Shown: positions 42,893-52,284, counted from the first letter of the stretch. The stretch is 64,000 bases of DNA from Pseudomonas sp. GV071 (GCF_003050835.1 NZ_QAOJ01000014.1:62001-126000); one strand, 5' to 3'. The notes: generated from the letters alone by a model not told the origin. A program made the numbers and translations.

Positions 42893-43689
42893 GGCATTCG
42901 GTTCCTCAGCATCACAGTGTTCTGGGACACCTGATAGATCTGACCTTTGTCGAGGGTTTTAACGGCAGTGACCTCCGCGTCGGAGGCACCCAGCAGCTCT
43001 TTCCAGTTGGCCAGGGCGGCGTCGGCATCGACCGATTCGCGCAACTTGCTGCCGGTGCTGCGCAATAGGGTTGAGTAACGAACCGACAATACTGGTTGGC
43101 TGGTACTCGGCGCGGTTTTGATATAGGCGCTGATTACCTGGGGTGAGGTGGCGCTGCCTACGCCAAACTCAAAGCGTAAGTCCATAACGCCACTTATCAA
43201 TACCGCGTCGTTGGTGCCGCGTGTGCAGACCAGTTCATGGCTGGCATTTACGGAGAGTTTCTCCGTGAAAATTTCGGTCGCCTTGGTATACGGCGTTGTG
43301 AAGTCCGAGGCAGTTGCTACTTTGTTGCCGACGCAATCTCGATCATTTTCATCTTTGGGCTGATAGCGAATGCAGATTGAGTTGGCGCTGACGTACTTGA
43401 CGGTTTGCCCCGCTGCAAATGTGCAACCTGATGCGGTCGCCACTGGGAAGGCAGTTTCAACCGGTTCATCCGGGCGACGGCGATAGCCGGTCTTGCCCAG
43501 TTCGTTTTGTAAAAACAACAAGGCAAACCGGGTACCTTCCTGGTTTTCCGAAAGGTTCTGCTGGAAGGCATAGGTCTTTTTGTTGTCGATATAAATCTGC
43601 GTGACGCCAAGAATAAGGAAGCAACTGATGGCCATGCCAACCAGCAGTTCAATGAGCGACAAGCCCGTTTGGAGTTGTTTAAGTTTCAT
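42889..43689 (-). CDS. pilW: Type IV minor pilin PilW
   Basis: A 266-residue prepilin with TG/LSLIELLVGMAISCFLILGV near the N terminus (Glu+5 present). Long C-terminal globular part with scattered cysteines. It starts 9 bp after the pilV stop and overlaps pilX by four bases. Confidence 0.93.
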   Translation of the reverse strand: MKLKQLQTGLSLIELLVGMAISCFLILGVTQIYIDNKKTYAFQQNLSENQEGTRFALLFLQNELGKTGYRRRPDEPVETAFPVATASGCTFAAGQTVKYVSANSICIRYQPKDENDRDCVGNKVATASDFTTPYTKATEIFTEKLSVNASHELVCTRGTNDAVLISGVMDLRFEFGVGSATSPQVISAYIKTAPSTSQPVLSVRYSTLLRSTGSKLRESVDADAALANWKELLGASDAEVTAVKTLDKGQIYQVSQNTVMLRNRMP

Positions 43690-43698
43690 ATGTTTGTC

Positions 43699-44235
43699 CT
43701 AGAGCTCTGCGCGTATCCGATAACGACAGGTGGTGCTTTCTGCGTCGTCTTCTTGGGTACTGTCCATGCACTCGCCCTTTTTAACCGTCCAGGCAATTTG
43801 GATTTCGACTGCTGAACCTGCTCCAGACGTGCAGGTGCCAGGGTTGGTGGTGCGGCACACGTAGAAGTCTTCTGATAAGAGTTCGTCGGTTACGCCAGGC
43901 AAAATCGCTTTGACTTTCTTCGCCCAGCAGGCCAATTGCTGCGAGGCGTCTACCGGCGTACTGGTGCAGCCTGCGGCGGGCTCATCCGGGAATTCATCGC
44001 CAGGATCTTTATAGAAGCCGGAGGTGGCGGGCAAACCGGTCGGTTGAGCACGCATTGACTCTACCAGGTCGTTGGCGAGCGACGCGGCGGCGTTGCGCTG
44101 CACGGAGTCTTGAGTGTTTTGCAGGGTGCGAGTCTGCAAGGCAACCATGCCGAGCACACCGATGCTGACGAGGATCAAGGTGATAAGCGCCTCGATCATG
44201 CTGAAACCACGGTTACTTTTCATAGAGCTGCTCAT
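43699..44235 (-). CDS. pilV: Type IV minor pilin PilV
   Basis: I start it at ATG 44235 (MSSSMKSNRGFSMIEALITL) because it overlaps the fimU stop (ATGA); a TTG three codons earlier is not needed. 178 residues, cleavage site RG/FSMIEALITLILVSIGVLGMVALQ. Role: recruitment of minor pilins to the priming complex. Confidence 0.93.
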   Translation of the reverse strand: MSSSMKSNRGFSMIEALITLILVSIGVLGMVALQTRTLQNTQDSVQRNAAASLANDLVESMRAQPTGLPATSGFYKDPGDEFPDEPAAGCTSTPVDASQQLACWAKKVKAILPGVTDELLSEDFYVCRTTNPGTCTSGAGSAVEIQIAWTVKKGECMDSTQEDDAESTTCRYRIRAEL

Positions 44236-44726
44236 GGCGTGCAAGAAGTGAGGGCGGCACCGGCTTCATCCAGGCCCCGGTTAGCGACACGGATGTTGCC
44301 GCTGTTGCGAACTTTGATTTTGTAACCCTCAGTCGGGACGTCGCCGCGGCACAGAATGATGCTGGGGTTATTGCTGGTGGTGCCGTTAGGCGCGAACACC
44401 ATGGGCGTAGCGCTGCCGCTGGTAGCTACCACCACATCAGATGCTGGCGTAAGGGTGCGCAGTTCTGTAGTCGTACAGTCCGCGCCCTTTTTCACCGACC
44501 AGGTGGTGTCGCTCCGGCAAACGGTATAGGTGGTGTTATTCGTCACCGCCGTGGCTCGGGCGAACTGCAGCAAACTGGCCAGTTCGTTGCTCGTGCTCTG
44601 CACTTTGGCGTTATTGATGAAGTTGATAAAACTGGGGATCGCCATGGACGAAAAAATAGCGAGAAGGACGACGACGACCATCATCTCGATCATGGTGAAA
44701 CCCCTGGATCCTTTTCTAACGCGCAT
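44232..44726 (-). CDS. fimU: Type IV minor pilin FimU (GspH/FimT family)
   Basis: A 164-residue prepilin: SRG/FTMIEMMVVVVLLAIFSSMA, then a GspH-like domain with QFARATAVTNNTTYTVCRSD. It is the first gene of the operon; only one FimT/FimU-type gene is present here, and I use fimU by position. In P. aeruginosa this operon is activated by AlgR; I do not see a confident AlgR site in the 193-bp upstream gap. Confidence 0.85.
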   Translation of the reverse strand: MRVRKGSRGFTMIEMMVVVVLLAIFSSMAIPSFINFINNAKVQSTSNELASLLQFARATAVTNNTTYTVCRSDTTWSVKKGADCTTTELRTLTPASDVVVATSGSATPMVFAPNGTTSNNPSIILCRGDVPTEGYKIKVRNSGNIRVANRGLDEAGAALTSCTP

Positions 44727-44919
44727 AACTGGCTCCTATACCGAGGGTATAGATTCCCACGCGATTGTAGGATTTGTCGTACATACCAAGATGAGTGGAA
44801 ATTTGTAGGCGATGATTGGTTAATCGCTTGGAAACTGCCTACAAAACTGTGCGCCAGTTGACGTATTCTTCGCCGCTGTTTTTCCACTTCGATACCGCTG
44901 CGTGCGCTAAGGGGATGCT

Positions 44920-46020
44920 TTGACTGATGTGGTAGTGGTGGGCGCAGGCGCTATCGGCATGCTGACTGGCTTGATGCTGGCGCAGCAGGGGCTATCGGTA
45001 ACCTTGCTCGATAAAGCTCAGGTTGGCGGCGAGTCCTCCTGGGCTGGCGGCGGTATCGTTTCGCCGCTCTATCCCTGGCGTTATAGCTCCGCCGTTACGG
45101 CGTTGGCGCATTGGTCGCAGGATTTCTACCCGGGGTTGGGTGAGCGGTTGCTGGCGTTGACCGGGTTGGATCCCGAAGTGTTTGTAACCGGGCTGTATTG
45201 GCTGGATCTGGATGATGAGGCTGAGGCATTGGCCTGGGCGAGTCAGCAGGGTCGGCCATTGGCGTCGGTCTCGATGAGCGCGGTGTATGACGCTGTTCCT
45301 GTGCTGGGCTCGGGTTATGAACATGCCGTGCATATGAGTGGTGTGGCCAATGTGCGCAACCCGCGTCTGGTCAAAGCGTTGCGCGCTGCGCTGGTACAAA
45401 TGCCCAACGTGACAGTGCATGAGCAAGCGGCGGTCAGTGGGTTCGTCCGTGATGGTGAGCGGGTGGTCGGCGTGCAGACGGCGCAGGGCGAAGTTCGCGC
45501 TGAGCGGGTGGTGCTGACTGCTGGCGCCTGGAGCGGGGAGTTGCTGGCGACGCTGGGCCTTGAACTGCCGGTTGAGCCGGTAAAAGGCCAGATGATTCTG
45601 TTCAAGTGCGCGGCGGACTTTCTGCCGAGCATGGTTCTGGCCAAGGGCCGTTACGCGATTCCGCGCAAGGACGGCCATATCCTGGTGGGCAGCACGCTTG
45701 AGCATTGCGGCTTCGATAAGACGCCAACTGACGAGGCACTCGCCAGTCTCAAAGCTTCCGCTATCGAGTTGCTACCCGCGTTGGCCGATGCCGAGGTGGT
45801 TGGGCACTGGGCCGGGTTGCGGCCGGGCTCGCCGGATGGTGTGCCTTTTATCGGGCCGGTGCCGGGGCACGAGGGGTTGTGGTTGAACTGCGGTCACTAC
45901 CGCAATGGGCTGGTGTTGGCGCCGGCGTCCTGCCAGTTGCTGGGCAATCTGATGCTTGGCCAGGCGCCCATCATCGACCCCGCGCCTTACGCGCCGCAGG
46001 GTCGATTGGGTTCGCGCTGA
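44920..46020 (+). CDS. thiO: FAD-dependent glycine oxidase ThiO
   Basis: Oxidises glycine to iminoglycine for the thiazole part of thiamine; related oxidases act on other amino acids. The 366-residue protein starts at TTG 44920 behind AAGGGGA and opens directly with the FAD-binding VVVVGAGAIGMLTGLMLAQQG. HWAGLRPGSPDGVPFIGPV near the C terminus is typical of the D-amino-acid oxidase family. Its stop abuts the pilR stop (convergent, no gap). Confidence 0.9.
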   Translation: MTDVVVVGAGAIGMLTGLMLAQQGLSVTLLDKAQVGGESSWAGGGIVSPLYPWRYSSAVTALAHWSQDFYPGLGERLLALTGLDPEVFVTGLYWLDLDDEAEALAWASQQGRPLASVSMSAVYDAVPVLGSGYEHAVHMSGVANVRNPRLVKALRAALVQMPNVTVHEQAAVSGFVRDGERVVGVQTAQGEVRAERVVLTAGAWSGELLATLGLELPVEPVKGQMILFKCAADFLPSMVLAKGRYAIPRKDGHILVGSTLEHCGFDKTPTDEALASLKASAIELLPALADAEVVGHWAGLRPGSPDGVPFIGPVPGHEGLWLNCGHYRNGLVLAPASCQLLGNLMLGQAPIIDPAPYAPQGRLGSR

Positions 46021-47361
46021 TCAGTCGATACCGAGCTTTTTCAGGCGGTAGCGCAGGGACCGGAAAGTCAGGCCCAGGCGCTGGGCCGCAGCGGTGCGGT
46101 TCCAGCGGGTTTCTTCCAGGGCTTGCATGATCAGATTGCGCTCGATGTTTTCCAGGTAGTCCTCGAGGTTGTCGATCTGCGCCAGGCTGGCTTCGCCGTT
46201 TTCGCCTGGGGTGCCGGCGTCGGCCAGGCGCAGGTCGCTGGCTTGGATGCGGTCGTCTTCGCACAGGGTGTAGGCGCGCTCAAGCATGTTTTCCAGTTCG
46301 CGCACGTTGCCGGGGAAGCGGTAGTTCTTGAGCTTTTCCAGGGCATCCGGGTCGAGGCTGGCGGCGGCCAGGCCGGTGCCTTCGGCCAGGCGCTTGAGCA
46401 TCACGTCGCTGAGTTGGGCGATGTCTTCGCGGCGCTCGCGCAGTGCCGGCACACGCAGTTCGATCACGTTCAGGCGGTAATAGAGGTCCTGGCGGAAGCG
46501 TCCGGCGGCGACTTCAGCGGCCAGGTCTTTGTGGGTGGCGCTGAGGATGCGCACGTCCACCACCACTTCCTGTTGGCCTCCCACGGTGCGTACGGCTTTT
46601 TCCTGGATCGCCCGCAGCAGTTTCACCTGCATGGCCAGCGGCAGGTCGGCCACTTCATCGAGAAACAGGGTGCCGCCATTGGCGGCCTGGAACAGGCCCT
46701 GTTTGTCTTCGATGGCACCGGTGAAGCTGCCTTTTTTATGGCCGAAGAATTCGCTTTCCATCAGCTCGGACGGAATCGCGCCGCAGTTAACCGGCACGAA
46801 CGGCAGGTCGGTGCGCGGGCCTTGTTCGTGGATCAGCCGCGCCACCAGCTCTTTACCGCTGCCTGACTCGCCGCTGATGTACACCGGCGCCTGGCTGCGG
46901 GCAAGTTTGAAGATCTGTTTACGCAGTGCGCGCATGGGCGGGGAATCGCCGAGCAGGCGGTTGTCTACCGTGACTTCTTCGCCATCGGTGCTGCGAATAC
47001 GCAGAGCGGTGGCCACCAGTTCACGCAGGCGGCCGAGGTCGACCGGTTTGGTGAGGAAGTCGAAGGCGCCGGCTTTCAAGGCGTTGATGGCGGTGTCGAG
47101 GCTGCCGTAGGCGGTGATCATCGCCACGGGCACCTGGGGGTGGCGCTGCAGAATGTGCTGCACCAGTTCCAGGCCGGTGCCGTCGGGCAGGCGCATGTCG
47201 GTCAGGCACAGGTCGAAGGGCTCGCGCGCCAGCCACTCGCGGGCCTCTTTGACGTTGCGCGCGCTGCGGGTGTCCAGTTTCATGCGGCCGAGGGTGATTT
47301 CCAGGAGTTCGCGGATATCGGGCTCGTCGTCGACGATCAGGGCTTTTTGCCGGGCGGTCAT
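46021..47361 (-). CDS. pilR: Sigma-54 response regulator PilR
   Basis: A 446-residue NtrC-type activator of pilin transcription. Receiver domain residues 1-120 with phospho-acceptor Asp in LCLTDMRLPDG; AAA+ domain with GESGSGKE near residue 165, KGSFTGAIEDKQGLF (the sigma-54 contact loop) and GTLFLDEVADLP; C-terminal Fis-type helix-turn-helix (RWNRTAAAQRLGLTFRSLRYR). Starts 2 bp after the pilS stop; the pair forms an operon. Confidence 0.97.
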   Translation of the reverse strand: MTARQKALIVDDEPDIRELLEITLGRMKLDTRSARNVKEAREWLAREPFDLCLTDMRLPDGTGLELVQHILQRHPQVPVAMITAYGSLDTAINALKAGAFDFLTKPVDLGRLRELVATALRIRSTDGEEVTVDNRLLGDSPPMRALRKQIFKLARSQAPVYISGESGSGKELVARLIHEQGPRTDLPFVPVNCGAIPSELMESEFFGHKKGSFTGAIEDKQGLFQAANGGTLFLDEVADLPLAMQVKLLRAIQEKAVRTVGGQQEVVVDVRILSATHKDLAAEVAAGRFRQDLYYRLNVIELRVPALRERREDIAQLSDVMLKRLAEGTGLAAASLDPDALEKLKNYRFPGNVRELENMLERAYTLCEDDRIQASDLRLADAGTPGENGEASLAQIDNLEDYLENIERNLIMQALEETRWNRTAAAQRLGLTFRSLRYRLKKLGID

Positions 47362-47363
47362 GG

Positions 47364-48956
47364 TCAGCTCAGTTTGCGCGGGTGGGCGAAGGTAATACGG
47401 AAGCAGCCACCGCCGACATCACGGGTTTTGTAGTCCAGACGGGCCTGGTTGCTTTCGCAGAGTTCGCGGGAAATGTACAGGCCGAGGCCCGTGCCTTTGT
47501 TTTCGGTAGTGTAGAAGGGCTCGAAAATATTCTGCAGGTGCTCGGCCGGAACCCCGGCACCGTTGTCCAGCACCTCAAGCACCGGCAGGTCGCTGTCGGC
47601 GTCGCGGAACAGCTTCAGCCACACCTGGCCCTGCTTGTGTTGCAGAGCGCTGTGGCGCAGGCCGTTTTCCACCAGATTGGTCAGCACCTGGGTCAGCTGG
47701 TTGGGGTCCATGCGGGTCTGGATGGTGCTGCCGGTGGTGTCCAGGTGCAGCAACTGGTTGTCGCTGGTGGTGGTGCGAAATTCGCTGGCGAAGCGGTGAA
47801 TCCAGTACTTGAGGTCGAGCAGTTGTGGCTCGGCCTGACGCCGGCGGGACAGCTGCAGGACGTTCTCGATCACCAGATTCATCCGTCGCGAATGGTCCTG
47901 AATGATCTGCGCCAGGCGCAAGTCGGGGCCCTCGAGGTCTTCCGATTCCTGCAGCAATTGCGCGGCATGGCTGATGGCGCCAAGCGGGTTGCGGATTTCA
48001 TGGGCGATGCCGGCGGTCAGGCGGCCCAGCGAGGCGAGCTTGAGCTGCTGCGCCTGTTGTGCGATCTGCGAGATGTCGTCGAGAAACACCAGGGTGTCTT
48101 GCTGTTCGCCGCGTTGCAGGGTGACGAAGCTTGGTTGTAGCACCGGGCCGTCGGCAATGGCCTGCATGCTCAAAGGGCGCAGGGTCGGGTTGCGTTGCCA
48201 GTGCTGCAGGCGTTTGACCAATTCCGGGCTGTGCGGGTCGAGAATCTTCCCGGCCAGTTCTTCGCGGCCCAGCAGGCTGAGGGCGCCCTGGTTCGCCAGC
48301 AGTACGCGGTTCTGGCCGTCGAGCACCAGGATGCCAGTGCGCATGCGCTGCAGAATCAGGGCGTTGAGAGCTTCCAGGTTGGCGACGTCGGCGGCGCGTT
48401 TTTCTGCCAGGGTTTCGCTGACTTGCAGGCGCCGGGTCACGCCCTGAACGAACAGCGCGGCGGTGAAGCACAGCGCGCCAAGGGCTCCGGCCTGTACGTA
48501 CTGACCGGAAGCGGCAGGGTGGTCCAGGCTCAGGTAGAAGGTCAGATAAATCAGGCCGATGGCGGCGACCGCAGCAATCAGCAGGCCGATGCGCCCGCGC
48601 AGCAAGATATTGGCAATCGCCACGGCGACGATCAGCAGGTTGCCGATGCCGCTCGGCGTACCGCCGGCGGCGTAGAACAGGCCAGAGAGCAGGATCACAT
48701 CGACCATGCTCAGGCTGAAAACCTGCGCCAGGTGTTGCGGTCGGCGCACCACCAGGGTGATCACGGCGTTGAGGATCAGGTACAGCCAACTGCCGTATTT
48801 GAACAGGCTATCGTTGGCCAGCTCCAGTAGCTGACTGTCCAGATCGCTGGAAATCAGCACCACCAGCATCACGCCAATGGCCAGGCGGTAGAGGTGGTAG
48901 ATCTTGAGAATGCGCTGCCCTTGCAGGCTGCTCAGGGTAAGGGCTTCACCGGTCAC
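47364..48956 (-). CDS. pilS: Membrane sensor histidine kinase PilS
   Basis: A 530-residue kinase partner of PilR. The preferred start is GTG 48956 (VTGEALTLSSLQGQRILKIYHLYRLAIG); the open frame continues upstream but lies over the neighbouring small gene. Six hydrophobic segments (about residues 25-185), a PAS-like region, H box GIAHEIRNPLGAISHAAQLL, N box, and G boxes DNGAGVP and GTGLGLYISREL. It senses pilin levels in the membrane in P. aeruginosa. Confidence 0.95.
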   Translation of the reverse strand: MTGEALTLSSLQGQRILKIYHLYRLAIGVMLVVLISSDLDSQLLELANDSLFKYGSWLYLILNAVITLVVRRPQHLAQVFSLSMVDVILLSGLFYAAGGTPSGIGNLLIVAVAIANILLRGRIGLLIAAVAAIGLIYLTFYLSLDHPAASGQYVQAGALGALCFTAALFVQGVTRRLQVSETLAEKRAADVANLEALNALILQRMRTGILVLDGQNRVLLANQGALSLLGREELAGKILDPHSPELVKRLQHWQRNPTLRPLSMQAIADGPVLQPSFVTLQRGEQQDTLVFLDDISQIAQQAQQLKLASLGRLTAGIAHEIRNPLGAISHAAQLLQESEDLEGPDLRLAQIIQDHSRRMNLVIENVLQLSRRRQAEPQLLDLKYWIHRFASEFRTTTSDNQLLHLDTTGSTIQTRMDPNQLTQVLTNLVENGLRHSALQHKQGQVWLKLFRDADSDLPVLEVLDNGAGVPAEHLQNIFEPFYTTENKGTGLGLYISRELCESNQARLDYKTRDVGGGCFRITFAHPRKLS

Positions 48957-49173
48957 TGCGGGTGGCACCCTGCTCAAGGTGGGCCTGGCTGCAAAACCAC
49001 TCTGGGCCTTGGCTGAGGGCATTGGTGCGCGGGGTGTGCACGCCGCAGTGGGCGCAACGCACCATCGGTGCGGCTTCCTCGATGCCGGGTTTGGCCTGGG
49101 CTGGGCGGGTAGCGCGGCGCCACAGCCAGTACACGGCACAGATCAAAGCGATCCAAATCAACAGGCGTCCCAT
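48946..49173 (-). CDS. Small membrane-anchored zinc-ribbon protein (PP0621 family)
   Basis: Starts at ATG 49173 (MGRLLIWIALICAVYWLWRRA), 75 residues. One N-terminal membrane segment, then CAHCGVHTPRTNAL and FCSQAHLEQG forming a Cys2-Cys-His zinc-site pattern. Overlaps the pilS start by 11 bp, so translation may be coupled. Function is unknown. Confidence 0.82.
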   Translation of the reverse strand: MGRLLIWIALICAVYWLWRRATRPAQAKPGIEEAAPMVRCAHCGVHTPRTNALSQGPEWFCSQAHLEQGATRSDR

Positions 49174-49285
49174 AATTGGCTCTTCTTTTCGTAAGGCTGG
49201 CAGTTTAGCCAAGCTGGTGCCTCCAGCACAGCCGGGAAATGGCAAGCTGTGCGTTGGGTCCTCAGGCGCTGTTCGCGGGCAATAA

Positions 49286-49308
49286 AAAAGGAGGCCGAAG
49301 CCTCCTTT
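49286..49308 (-). terminator. Terminator after bamD
   Basis: On the minus strand, stem AGGAGGC/GCCTCCT with a TTCGG-type loop and T run, 18 bp after the bamD stop. Confidence 0.88.
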
Positions 49309-49326
49309 CTATGAACTGCCACGTAC

Positions 49327-50343
49327 TCAGTCGAATACGCCAAAGGTCATGTAGCTGAACCACGAGCGGTCATCGCTGTTGCCTTCCGCTTCGTGTTCTT
49401 CTTCGGCATCGCTGCTTTGGTCAGCTGGCAGCAGCTCTTCCGGAATCTCTTGCTCAGCGTCCTGGTACTGCTTGATCACGTCCTGGCTGGCGCGGGTTTC
49501 GCCCGGTGGCAGCGGCGCGTCGCTTTCGATCAGGCCCAGGGTGGCCTTGCTCAGCCAGCTGCGGTTGTCGGCTTCGTCTTCCTGCGGCACGAATTTGCCG
49601 TCCACCAGGCTTGGGTGGTCAGGGTAGTTGAGCTTCAGGGTTTGCAGGCTGGTGTCAGCCAGGTCGTTCAGGGCCAGGCGTTGGTAGGCCTCGGTCATGA
49701 TCGCCAGGCCATCGCCGACGGCCGGGGTTTCCTGGAAGTTTTCCACCACGTAGCGACCGCGGTTGGCGGCGGCTACATACGCTTGGCGTTTGAGGTAGTA
49801 GTGACCAACGTGTACTTCGTAGGCCGCCAGCAGGTTGCGCAGGTAAATCATGCGCTGCTTGGCATCCGGGGAGTAGCGGCTATTGGGGAAGCGGCTGGTG
49901 AGCTGGGCGAACTCGTTGAACGAGTCGCGGGCGGCACCCGGGTCACGCTTGGTCATATCCAGTGGCAGGAAGCGCGCCAGCAGACCGACGTCCTGGTCGA
50001 ACGAGGCCAGACCTTTGAGGTAGTAGGCGTAGTCGACGTTGGCGTGTTGCGGGTGCAGGCGGATAAAACGTTCGGCGGCAGACTTGGCAGCTTCCGGTTC
50101 GGCGTTTTTGTAGTTGGCGTAGATCAGCTCCAACTGCGCCTGTTCGGCATAGCGGCCAAACGGATAGCGGGACTCCAGGGCCTTCAGCTTGGTAACGGCA
50201 CTGGTGTAGCTTTTATTGTCCAGATCGGTCTGTGCCTGCTGGTACAGCTCGGACTCACTCAGATTTTCGTCTACAACTTCATTAGAAGAACAAGCAACGT
50301 TGAGAGCGAGGATGGCGATCAGCAGCAGGTGTTTCACTTGCAT
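49327..50343 (-). CDS. bamD: Outer-membrane assembly lipoprotein BamD (ComL)
   Basis: A 338-residue lipoprotein (NVAC, Cys18) of the BAM complex that inserts barrel proteins, including the TonB receptor at the left edge. TPR-type helical repeats span about residues 30-250 (ESELYQQAQTDLDNKSYTSAV, ESRYPFGRYAEQAQLELIYA). It has an acidic C-terminal tail (DQSSDAEEEHEAEGNSDD) longer than that of E. coli BamD (245 residues); such tails occur in Pseudomonas. Confidence 0.96.
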   Translation of the reverse strand: MQVKHLLLIAILALNVACSSNEVVDENLSESELYQQAQTDLDNKSYTSAVTKLKALESRYPFGRYAEQAQLELIYANYKNAEPEAAKSAAERFIRLHPQHANVDYAYYLKGLASFDQDVGLLARFLPLDMTKRDPGAARDSFNEFAQLTSRFPNSRYSPDAKQRMIYLRNLLAAYEVHVGHYYLKRQAYVAAANRGRYVVENFQETPAVGDGLAIMTEAYQRLALNDLADTSLQTLKLNYPDHPSLVDGKFVPQEDEADNRSWLSKATLGLIESDAPLPPGETRASQDVIKQYQDAEQEIPEELLPADQSSDAEEEHEAEGNSDDRSWFSYMTFGVFD

Positions 50344-50519
50344 GGCGGCTTGCGTCCCTGTGACGGCTGGCTGTCTTGAGCAGAGCCGTCCTGTTATGAT
50401 GAGCGCCCCGGTTACCCCGGGACAAAGACGCCGTATTTAACCACAAGCACGTAGCCGAAACCAAAGCCTACGCCGCGCCGTTTCCGAGCATTCCTCCAAT
50501 TAATAAGTTAGCCATCCAG

Positions 50520-51464
50520 ATGCGCGCCGAGGTTCCGTCCGAAATGGGCGGCCAGCGCCTCGACCAAGTCGCCGCCCAACTCTTCAGTGAACACTCGCGT
50601 TCGCGCCTTACCGCCTGGATCAAAGAGGGCCTTTTGACGGTGGACGGCGAGGTGGTGCGTCCCCGCGATATCGTCCATGGCGGCAGCGTGCTGGAGCTCG
50701 ATGCCGAGCAGGAAGCCCAGGGCGAATGGGTGGCCGAAGACATCGAACTGGATATTGTCTATGAAGACGACGACATCCTGGTGATCAACAAACCTGCGGG
50801 TCTGGTGGTCCACCCAGCGGTCGGCCATCAGAGCGGTACCTTGCTCAATGCCTTGCTGCACCATGTGCCGGACATCATCAATGTGCCGCGCGCGGGCATC
50901 GTTCACCGCCTGGACAAAGACACCACCGGTCTGATGGTGGTGGCGAAGAATATTCAGGCGCAGACGCAACTGGTCGATCAACTGCAAAAGCGTTCGGTCA
51001 GCCGTATTTATGAATGCATTGTGATTGGCGTTATCACCGCCGGTGGCAAGATCGACGCGCCGATTGGCCGCCACGGTCAGCAGCGGCAACGGATGGCAGT
51101 AATGGAAGGTGGCAAACAAGCCATCAGCCATTACCGCGTGCTGGAGCGCTTCCGCTCGCACACCCATACACGGGTCAAGCTGGAAACCGGCCGCACCCAC
51201 CAGATTCGCGTCCACATGGCGCACATCAACTTCCCGTTGGTGGGCGACCCGGCTTACGGCGGTCGCTTCCGCATTCCGCCGGCTGCCAATCCGACCATGT
51301 TGCAGGCGCTGAAAGAGTTTCCGCGTCAGGCCCTGCACGCGCGTTTCCTCGAGTTGACCCATCCGGTCACTGGCCAGCGCATGAAGTGGGAATCGCCGTT
51401 GCCGGACGATTTCACCTGGCTGCTGTCGCTGCTGCGTCAGGACCGCGAAGCTTTTGTCGGCTGA
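50520..51464 (+). CDS. rluD: 23S rRNA pseudouridine synthase RluD
   Basis: Makes pseudouridines in helix 69 of 23S rRNA. N-terminal S4 domain (GQRLDQVAAQLFSEHSRSRLTAWIKEG), then the synthase core with catalytic Asp in GIVHRLDKDTTGLMVVAK. The annotated ATG gives 314 residues, but no ribosome site is visible before it, and the in-frame codons ATT AAT AAG TTA GCC ATC CAG precede it, resembling the extra N-terminal residues of related RluD. A non-AUG start is possible. Divergent from bamD. Confidence 0.95.
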   Translation: MRAEVPSEMGGQRLDQVAAQLFSEHSRSRLTAWIKEGLLTVDGEVVRPRDIVHGGSVLELDAEQEAQGEWVAEDIELDIVYEDDDILVINKPAGLVVHPAVGHQSGTLLNALLHHVPDIINVPRAGIVHRLDKDTTGLMVVAKNIQAQTQLVDQLQKRSVSRIYECIVIGVITAGGKIDAPIGRHGQQRQRMAVMEGGKQAISHYRVLERFRSHTHTRVKLETGRTHQIRVHMAHINFPLVGDPAYGGRFRIPPAANPTMLQALKEFPRQALHARFLELTHPVTGQRMKWESPLPDDFTWLLSLLRQDREAFVG

Positions 51465-52194
51465 TGACCTGCACGCCTGGCTGACGCCAGACTGGCCCGC
51501 CCCGGCGCGGGTCAAGGCCTGCGTGACCACCCGTGCCGGTGGTGTCAGCCAAGCCCCTTTCGATAGCTTCAACCTCGGTGACCATGTCGGCGACGACCCG
51601 CAAGCGGTCGCCGCCAATCGCCATTCGCTGATCTCTCGCTTGAACTGCCAACCGGCCTGGTTGCAGCAAGTTCATGGCATAGCCGTGGCCGCTGCCGAGC
51701 CACGCGTGGTCGCCGAAGCTGACGCCAGCTGGACCGCAACCGCCGGTATCGCCTGCACGGTGATGACCGCCGATTGCCTGCCCGCGTTGTTTTGCGACCG
51801 CGCCGGAACCCGTGTGGCGGCGGCGCATGCGGGCTGGCGTGGGCTGGTCAATGGCGTGCTGGAAAGCACCCTGGATGCCATGGCGGTCCCGGCCGAGGAT
51901 GTGCTGGTCTGGCTCGGGCCGGCCATCGGCCCGCAAGCGTTCGAGGTCGGGCCGGAAGTACGCGAGGCCTTTATGGCGGTACAACCTGAGGCCGCTCAGG
52001 CCTTTGTTCCGAGTGCCAATCAGGGTAAGTACCTGGCCGATATCTACCAGCTTGCGCGTCTGCGCCTGGCGGCTCGTGGGGTAACGGCGGTGTATGGCGG
52101 TGGTTTGTGTACCGTCACCGACCCGCGTTTTTTCTCCTATCGCCGCGCCGCCCGCACCGGGCGTTTCGCCTCTCTGGTGTGGCTCGCGCCCTGA
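51454..52194 (+). CDS. pgeF: Purine nucleoside phosphorylase-like, peptidoglycan editing factor
   Basis: A 246-residue YfiH/LACC1-family protein; family members remove misplaced amino acids from UDP-MurNAc precursors and can act on purine nucleosides. The zinc-type residues are visible in QQVHGIAV, MTADCLPALF and AAAHAGWRG. The start is probably TTG 51454, overlapping rluD by 11 bp; there is no in-frame ATG near. Confidence 0.92.
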   Translation: MSADDLHAWLTPDWPAPARVKACVTTRAGGVSQAPFDSFNLGDHVGDDPQAVAANRHSLISRLNCQPAWLQQVHGIAVAAAEPRVVAEADASWTATAGIACTVMTADCLPALFCDRAGTRVAAAHAGWRGLVNGVLESTLDAMAVPAEDVLVWLGPAIGPQAFEVGPEVREAFMAVQPEAAQAFVPSANQGKYLADIYQLARLRLAARGVTAVYGGGLCTVTDPRFFSYRRAARTGRFASLVWLAP

Positions 52195-52210
52195 AAGGAC
52201 GAAGTCAAAG

Positions 52211-52284
52211 GCATCGCGGCTGAAGCCGCTCCTACGAAGAGGCAAGGAATCCCGGTCCCGTAGGAGCGGCTTTAGCCGCGATGC
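52211..52284. repeat. Inverted REP pair (REPIN-like)
   Basis: A 25-bp REP unit (52211-52235) and its inverted copy (52260-52284), nearly exact complements beginning GCATCGCGGCT and ending in AGCCGCGATGC, are separated by 24 bp. It follows pgeF and may end or stabilise that transcript. Confidence 0.85.
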
